Below, piece by piece: positions 7,497-10,787 of a DNA stretch of 10,787 bases. The position numbers and the translations under genes were made by a program. Positions within the stretch are counted from its first letter, which is position 1; every line of letters begins with the position of its first letter. A model generated the notes under the pieces. It did no database searches, was not told where the DNA came from, and worked only from the letters and a program-made list of their open reading frames with translations. This DNA is from Rhizobiaceae bacterium. Lineage in GTDB: Bacteria > Pseudomonadota > Alphaproteobacteria > Rhizobiales > Rhizobiaceae. The DNA is taken from assembly GCA_028865845.1 (NCBI GenBank), contig JAGWJK010000073.1, positions 1 to 10,787 of the forward strand. Reading direction: 5' to 3'.

Positions 7497-7515
7497 TGGA
7501 GATCGATCACTTCTT
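7488..7515. terminator. Bidirectional hairpin overlapping both stop codons of panB and the DUF2164 gene
   Basis: AAGAAGTGAT (7488-7497) and ATCACTTCTT (7506-7515) form a perfect 10-bp stem around an 8-base interval. The left arm holds panB's last two Lys codons and its TGA; the right arm, read leftward, holds the last two Lys codons and TGA of the convergent DUF2164 gene. Because it is symmetric, it can fold in transcripts from either side. No T-tract follows in either direction, so it may act with Rho or protect 3' ends. Confidence 0.6.
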
Positions 7516-7755
7516 CGCGTCCCTCTCCAGCAGGTAGATCGCCTCGCCGAAGTCCTCCATCTTCGTCAGCAGCGCCGCATGCGCGTCACGGAGGCCCTGA
7601 TTGTAGAAATTCGGGCCGATCTCGGTCGTGAAGAAATCGAGCAGAAACTCGGCCGGCAGCGTGCCGATCGTCTGGTCGAGCTCATCGGAGAAATATTGCT
7701 GAATGCGGCCAACGATCGCGGCCTTTTCCTCTTTTGGAAAGGTAATCTTTTTCAT
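7507..7755 (-). CDS. DUF2164 family protein of unknown function
   Basis: This small soluble protein of 82 residues has no signal peptide or membrane span and is acidic in its middle part. It matches what I know of DUF2164: a basic start (MKKITFPKEEK), then the conserved block LPAEFLLDFFTTEIGPNFYNQG (about residues 33-54) and a GEAIYLLER tail (70-78). The whole looks mainly alpha-helical. The role of the family is not known to me, and none is proposed. ATG 7755 is supported by GGAG (read leftward at 7767-7764), 8 bases upstream. Its end faces panB and shares a hairpin with it; its upstream side faces azlC across a 140-base gap with repeated boxes. Confidence 0.85.
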   Translation of the reverse strand: MKKITFPKEEKAAIVGRIQQYFSDELDQTIGTLPAEFLLDFFTTEIGPNFYNQGLRDAHAALLTKMEDFGEAIYLLERDAKK

Positions 7756-7798
7756 TTATTGCGCTCCGGCGTTTCGCAAGTGAATCCAACCGGCTAGT

Positions 7799-7832
7799 TC
7801 AATGAAATCTATTGACCTATCAATGAAATTGA
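7799..7832. promoter_or_regulatory. Cluster of alternating TCAAT/ATTGA boxes, possible operator
   Basis: Four 5-base boxes alternate in direction: TCAAT at 7799-7803, ATTGA at 7811-7815, TCAAT at 7820-7824 and ATTGA at 7828-7832. The first and third lie in a 10-base direct repeat, TCAATGAAAT (7799-7808 and 7820-7829), with a 21-base period, about two helical turns. The cluster is notably AT-rich for this window. It lies between the divergent DUF2164 and azlC genes, where a regulator of either would bind. On the leftward strand, TTGATA (7823-7818) could be a -35 element for the DUF2164 gene. The regulator is unknown; Lrp-type proteins control azl genes in Bacillus, but no Lrp gene is seen here. 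Confidence 0.4.
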
Positions 7833-7895
7833 ATTGCCGGCGATGGGCACGCAGCTTACAGCTCGAACGATTTTCCACAAAGGATTGAGCGGACC

Positions 7896-8618
7896 ATGAG
7901 TCGCGCGGAATTTTTCGAAGGCCTCAAGGGCGGCATTCCGGTCGGGCTGGCCGCCGCACCCTTCGGTGCTCTTTTCGGCGCCTTGGCGCGCGACCAGGGC
8001 ATGTCCCTCGGCGAACTCACGCTGATGAGCGCGACGGTCTATGCCGGCGCGAGCCAGATGGTCGGCCTCTCCCTCTTCGGACACGATGTCGCGGCGTGGC
8101 TGATCGTCCTGTCGATCCTCGCGGTGAATTTTCGCCACGTGCTCTATTCGGCGGCGATCGCCCGCTACATCAGGAATTTTTCGCCGGTCGAGAAATTCTT
8201 CACCTTCTTCCTGTTGGTCGATCCGCAATTCGCCGAAACGGTCAAGCGCGGCGAGAGCGGCAAGCTGATAACGCCGATATGGTACGTCGGCTTTGCGCTG
8301 ATGGTCTATGTGCCCTGGGTCGTGCTCAGCCTGATTGGCGGATTGCTCGGCAGCCTGATCGGCGATCCCGCCTCGATCGGCCTTGATATCCTGCTTCCGG
8401 TCTATTTCCTGGGAATTGTCGTCGGCTTCCGCAAGCGCGACAATTTCCTGCCGGTGGTCATCGCCAGCGCCCTCGTCTCGGCTGTCGCCTATCGCTATAT
8501 CGGCGAACCCTGGCATGTCTCCATCGGGGCGTTGGCCGGCGTTGCGGTCGCAGCCGTGCTGCCGCCAGTGAAATCGAACCGCAAGCCGGATCTCGTCACA
8601 GAAAATCACGAGGTCTGA
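7896..8618 (+). CDS. azlC: AzlC family branched-chain amino-acid exporter, large subunit
   Basis: The 240-residue inner-membrane protein has about six to eight hydrophobic segments and the AzlC (LIV-E family) signature: GIPVGLAAAPFGALFGALA (13-31), the conserved SATVYAGASQMV (45-56), and AVNFRHVLYSAAI (76-88). AzlC and AzlD together are thought to export branched-chain amino acids and toxic analogues, as shown for BrnFE in Corynebacterium and AzlCD in Bacillus; substrates here are inferred. The start at ATG 7896 is the only reasonable one in frame; its ribosome binding site is modest (AAGGA eleven bases upstream, GAGCGGA nearer). The C-terminal tail after about residue 225 is hydrophilic. azlD follows after two bases, forming a two-gene operon. 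Confidence 0.9.
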   Translation: MSRAEFFEGLKGGIPVGLAAAPFGALFGALARDQGMSLGELTLMSATVYAGASQMVGLSLFGHDVAAWLIVLSILAVNFRHVLYSAAIARYIRNFSPVEKFFTFFLLVDPQFAETVKRGESGKLITPIWYVGFALMVYVPWVVLSLIGGLLGSLIGDPASIGLDILLPVYFLGIVVGFRKRDNFLPVVIASALVSAVAYRYIGEPWHVSIGALAGVAVAAVLPPVKSNRKPDLVTENHEV

Positions 8619-8620
8619 CG

Positions 8621-8932
8621 ATGACCGATTTCAATCCGCACATGGTGATGCTGATCCTCGCTGCTGCCGTCGTCACCTATCTGACGCGCATCGGCGGCTA
8701 TGTGCTCATCACCCGCATGACCCGCATTCCACCGCGCGTCGAGGCAGCCCTCAACGCCGTCCCGGCCGCCGTGCTGACGACGCTCGTCGCGCCAGCCTTC
8801 TTCAGCGGCGGATGGGATACCAAGCTTGCAATGCTGATCGCGCTATTGGTCGGCCTGCGCTACCCGCCGACCCTCATGCTGGTGGCCGGATGGGCGGTGG
8901 TGATGATCTGGCGGCATTTCCCGATCGGGTAA
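8621..8932 (+). CDS. azlD: AzlD family branched-chain amino-acid exporter, small subunit
   Basis: This 103-residue hydrophobic protein has three or four membrane segments (roughly 8-30, 45-62, 66-79 and 83-98). TYLTRIGGY (19-27) and ALNAVPAAVL (43-52) are typical of AzlD, the small partner of AzlC. It begins two bases after the azlC stop, with GAGG (8610-8613) seven bases ahead of the ATG, so translation is probably coupled and the two products made in similar amounts. The product ends with a charged WRHFPIG tail. It is of normal family length with nothing missing. Confidence 0.9.
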   Translation: MTDFNPHMVMLILAAAVVTYLTRIGGYVLITRMTRIPPRVEAALNAVPAAVLTTLVAPAFFSGGWDTKLAMLIALLVGLRYPPTLMLVAGWAVVMIWRHFPIG

Positions 8933-9034
8933 TTTGCGCCGCTCCCCGTCAGCGACAAGGATGCACGCAGACAGCCGGCGGAGCGTCACCCGACATGACA
9001 AATGTACGATGACACCCCATTCCGGCTTTTGGGA

Positions 9035-9062
9035 CCGCCTCCTCCCTTTGAGGAGAAGGCGG
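9035..9062. terminator. Hairpin between convergent azlD and pepP-like genes
   Basis: CCGC plus CTCCTC (9035-9044) can pair with GAGGAG (9050-9055) and GCGG (9059-9062), leaving an AAG bulge on the right side and a CCTTT loop. It ends 6 bases from the stop of the leftward aminopeptidase gene and about 100 bases after azlD. No T-tract follows on the rightward side; the leftward side has no clear one either. It probably serves the 3' ends of one or both genes. Confidence 0.45.
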
Positions 9063-9068
9063 ATTGTC

Positions 9069-10787
9069 TCAATGGCTCAATTCCAGGGTCGCGTTTTCCA
9101 GCCAGGCCTGAATATCCGGATCGTGGATCAGCGGCATCAGCGCTTCGCGGGTCTTGGCGTGATACTCGTTCAGCCAATGCAGCTCTTCATGCGTCAGCAG
9201 CTCGGGAACGACGAGGCTGCGATCGATCGGGCAATAGGTGAGCGTCTCGAAACCAAGCATCGGCATATCGCCGCCCTCGATCTCCTCGGGGTCGTGAATA
9301 TAGATCAGGTTCTCGATGCGGATGCCGAAATGGCCGGGACGGTAATAGCCGGGCTCGTTCGACAGGATCATGCCGGGCAGCAGCTCCTGCGTTGAAAGCC
9401 TGGAGATGCGCTGCGGGCCCTCGTGGACTGAAAGATAGGACCCAACGCCATGGCCGGTGCCATGGGCGAAATCGACGCCGGCTTTCCACAAAGAGATGCG
9501 AGCCAGCGGATCGAGATCGCAGCCGCGCGCACCTTTCGGGAAACGCGCCGTGCTAATCGCGATCATGCCCTTCAGTACCAGCGTGAAAAGCCGCTTCTGC
9601 TCATAGGAAACAGCGCCGATGCCGACCGTGCGCGTAATATCGGTGGTGCCGTTGATGTATTGCGCGCCGGAATCGATCAGGAACAATTCGCCCGCCTGGA
9701 TCAGCCGGTCGGTGACCGTCGTCACTCTGTAGTGCATGATGGCGGCATGCTCGCCGGCGCCCGAGATCGTATCGAAGGAAATATCCTTCAGCGGGTTCTG
9801 CATGCTCTGCCCGACGCGGGCGCGACAGGCCTCCAGCCGTTGGGCGGCAGCGATTTCGGTCACTGTCCCCGGCTTGCTTGTTTCCAGCCAGTAGAGGAAT
9901 TCGACCATCGCGGCACCATCCTGCAGATGAGCTGCGGCCGAGCCGTTGATTTCCGCCGCGTTCTTTCGCGCGCGTGGCAGCTTAGCCGGATCGGTGCCCT
10001 CCACCACTTCCCCGCCTTCGCGCCGGATGATGTCCGTCAATGCGTAGGAGGCCAGATCGGGGTCGACAAGAATACGGCCGCCATTTGCCGAAACAGCAGT
10101 CAGTCGCTTGAGAAGATCGGATGGCGGTAGCTGCTTGCAGATCTGGCCGAGATAGGCCTCCGCCTCGACCTTGGTCTTGCGCTTGTCGAGGAAGAGTTCC
10201 GCCTCGCCCTCGGCATAAATGATCGCACGCGCCAGCGGATGCGGCGTATGCGGCACGTCGTTGCCGCGGATGTTGAAGATCCACGCGACCGAAGACGGAT
10301 CGGTGATCAAGGCTGCCTTGAGATCTTTTGCCTTGAGATCGGCAGCGATGGTCGCAAGCTTGTCCTTCGCCAAAACGCCGGCCTGGACGACGTCCTGGAT
10401 GATGACTGCGCCCAGCGGCTCGGACGGGCGGTCGCTCCAGAGCTTGTCGAGCGGATTGTGCGGAAGGAAAACCAGCTTGCCGCCGATCTCCGACAGCGCC
10501 TTTTCCAGCCTGCGGACTTCCGCGCCAGTATGAAGCCAGGGATCGATGCCAAGGCGGAAGCTTTTCGGCGCATGGCGCGGCAGCCAGACATGCGGCGGTT
10601 CGTCGACGAGATCGCCGCCGGTGAATACAGACCTGTCCACCTGCTCGGCAAGCTGCGTCACATAGCGGCCGTCGACGAAAACCACCGCCTGCGACTGTGT
10701 CACCAATGCAACACCCGCCGACCCAGTGAAGCCGGTCAGCCACGCCAGACGCTCCGAACATTTGGGCACGTATTCGCCTTGATATTC
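9069..10787 (-). CDS. pepP: Xaa-Pro aminopeptidase (aminopeptidase P, M24B, XPNPEP1-like), N-terminus missing
   Basis: This metallopeptidase removes an N-terminal residue when the next one is proline. The frame runs off the right edge, giving 572 visible residues; full-length relatives are around 600, so only a few tens of N-terminal residues are missing. A GTG at 10769 is not the start, because the six codons before it (EYQGEY) continue the conserved sequence ahead of CSERLAWLTGFTGSAG. Two creatinase-like N-terminal domains precede the pita-bread catalytic domain. Its five metal ligands are present: Asp at 9672-9674 (LIDSGAQY), Asp at 9639-9641 (TTDITRTV), His at 9450-9452 (GTGHGVG), Glu at 9354-9356 (SNEPGYY) and Glu at 9312-9314 (RIEN). 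It lacks an obvious signal in the visible part and is probably cytoplasmic. The symbol is used loosely: E. coli PepP is a shorter, two-domain relative. Confidence 0.93.
   Translation of the reverse strand, partial: EYQGEYVPKCSERLAWLTGFTGSAGVALVTQSQAVVFVDGRYVTQLAEQVDRSVFTGGDLVDEPPHVWLPRHAPKSFRLGIDPWLHTGAEVRRLEKALSEIGGKLVFLPHNPLDKLWSDRPSEPLGAVIIQDVVQAGVLAKDKLATIAADLKAKDLKAALITDPSSVAWIFNIRGNDVPHTPHPLARAIIYAEGEAELFLDKRKTKVEAEAYLGQICKQLPPSDLLKRLTAVSANGGRILVDPDLASYALTDIIRREGGEVVEGTDPAKLPRARKNAAEINGSAAAHLQDGAAMVEFLYWLETSKPGTVTEIAAAQRLEACRARVGQSMQNPLKDISFDTISGAGEHAAIMHYRVTTVTDRLIQAGELFLIDSGAQYINGTTDITRTVGIGAVSYEQKRLFTLVLKGMIAISTARFPKGARGCDLDPLARISLWKAGVDFAHGTGHGVGSYLSVHEGPQRISRLSTQELLPGMILSNEPGYYRPGHFGIRIENLIYIHDPEEIEGGDMPMLGFETLTYCPIDRSLVVPELLTHEELHWLNEYHAKTREALMPLIHDPDIQAWLENATLELSH

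Noticed and set aside
9450..10130. A 226-residue plus-strand frame inside the aminopeptidase gene
   Set aside because: The opposite strand encodes all five metal ligands of an M24 peptidase in order; this frame has no motif.
10767..10769. GTG as the start of the aminopeptidase
   Set aside because: Codons upstream to the window edge remain open and continue the conserved N-terminal sequence, so the gene is cut by the window edge.
1..10787. Mobile element, prophage, toxin-antitoxin, defence system or CRISPR array
   Set aside because: No transposase, integrase, long terminal or regularly spaced repeats, or defence-type genes were seen; the genes are metabolic and envelope functions of ordinary composition.

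Overview
The window looks like a stretch of an alphaproteobacterial genome, most likely Rhizobiaceae (Rhizobium/Agrobacterium group). The support is high-GC coding DNA with GC-ending codons, GTG starts beside clear Shine-Dalgarno sites, and a FucP/GluP-type sugar porter, tandem panC-panB and AzlC-AzlD that all read as rhizobial in style. The species, and whether this is chromosome or a secondary replicon, cannot be decided from the sequence. There is no transposase, integrase, phage gene, CRISPR array, tRNA or rRNA.

Layout. 1-502 (-): N-terminus of a membrane-anchored sensor protein, cut by the window edge, possibly a cyclase-type signalling protein. 503-965: a gene-free gap with several short inverted repeats and a possible promoter. 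966-2246 (+): gluP-like proton-coupled sugar porter. 2358-2981 (+): pncA nicotinamidase. 3055-4149 (+): GT4 glycosyltransferase. 4194-5594 (-): multi-spanning Wzx/PST-type polysaccharide flippase, convergent with the glycosyltransferase. 5798-7496 (+): panC-panB operon for pantothenate synthesis. 7507-7755 (-): small DUF2164 protein, convergent with panB. 7896-8932 (+): azlC-azlD branched-chain amino-acid exporter pair. 9069 to the right edge (-): Xaa-Pro aminopeptidase of the XPNPEP1/M24B type, missing its N-terminus.

Most of the genes are housekeeping or central metabolism. PncA feeds NAD salvage (nicotinamide to nicotinate), and PanB and PanC make pantothenate for coenzyme A. PanB starts from alpha-ketoisovalerate, an intermediate shared with valine synthesis, so a nearby branched-chain amino-acid exporter is metabolically adjacent, though nothing shows co-regulation. 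The glycosyltransferase and flippase could act on the same surface glycan, but they are divided between strands and no other glycan genes are present.

I do not see an undescribed biological system. The points most worth a second look are at the DNA level: a perfect 10-bp hairpin at 7488-7515 that contains the last Lys-Lys-stop codons of both panB and the DUF2164 gene; a cluster of four alternating TCAAT/ATTGA boxes at 7799-7832 between DUF2164 and azlC; the hairpin-rich gap at 552-685; and a Gln in the sugar porter where E. coli FucP has its key Glu135.
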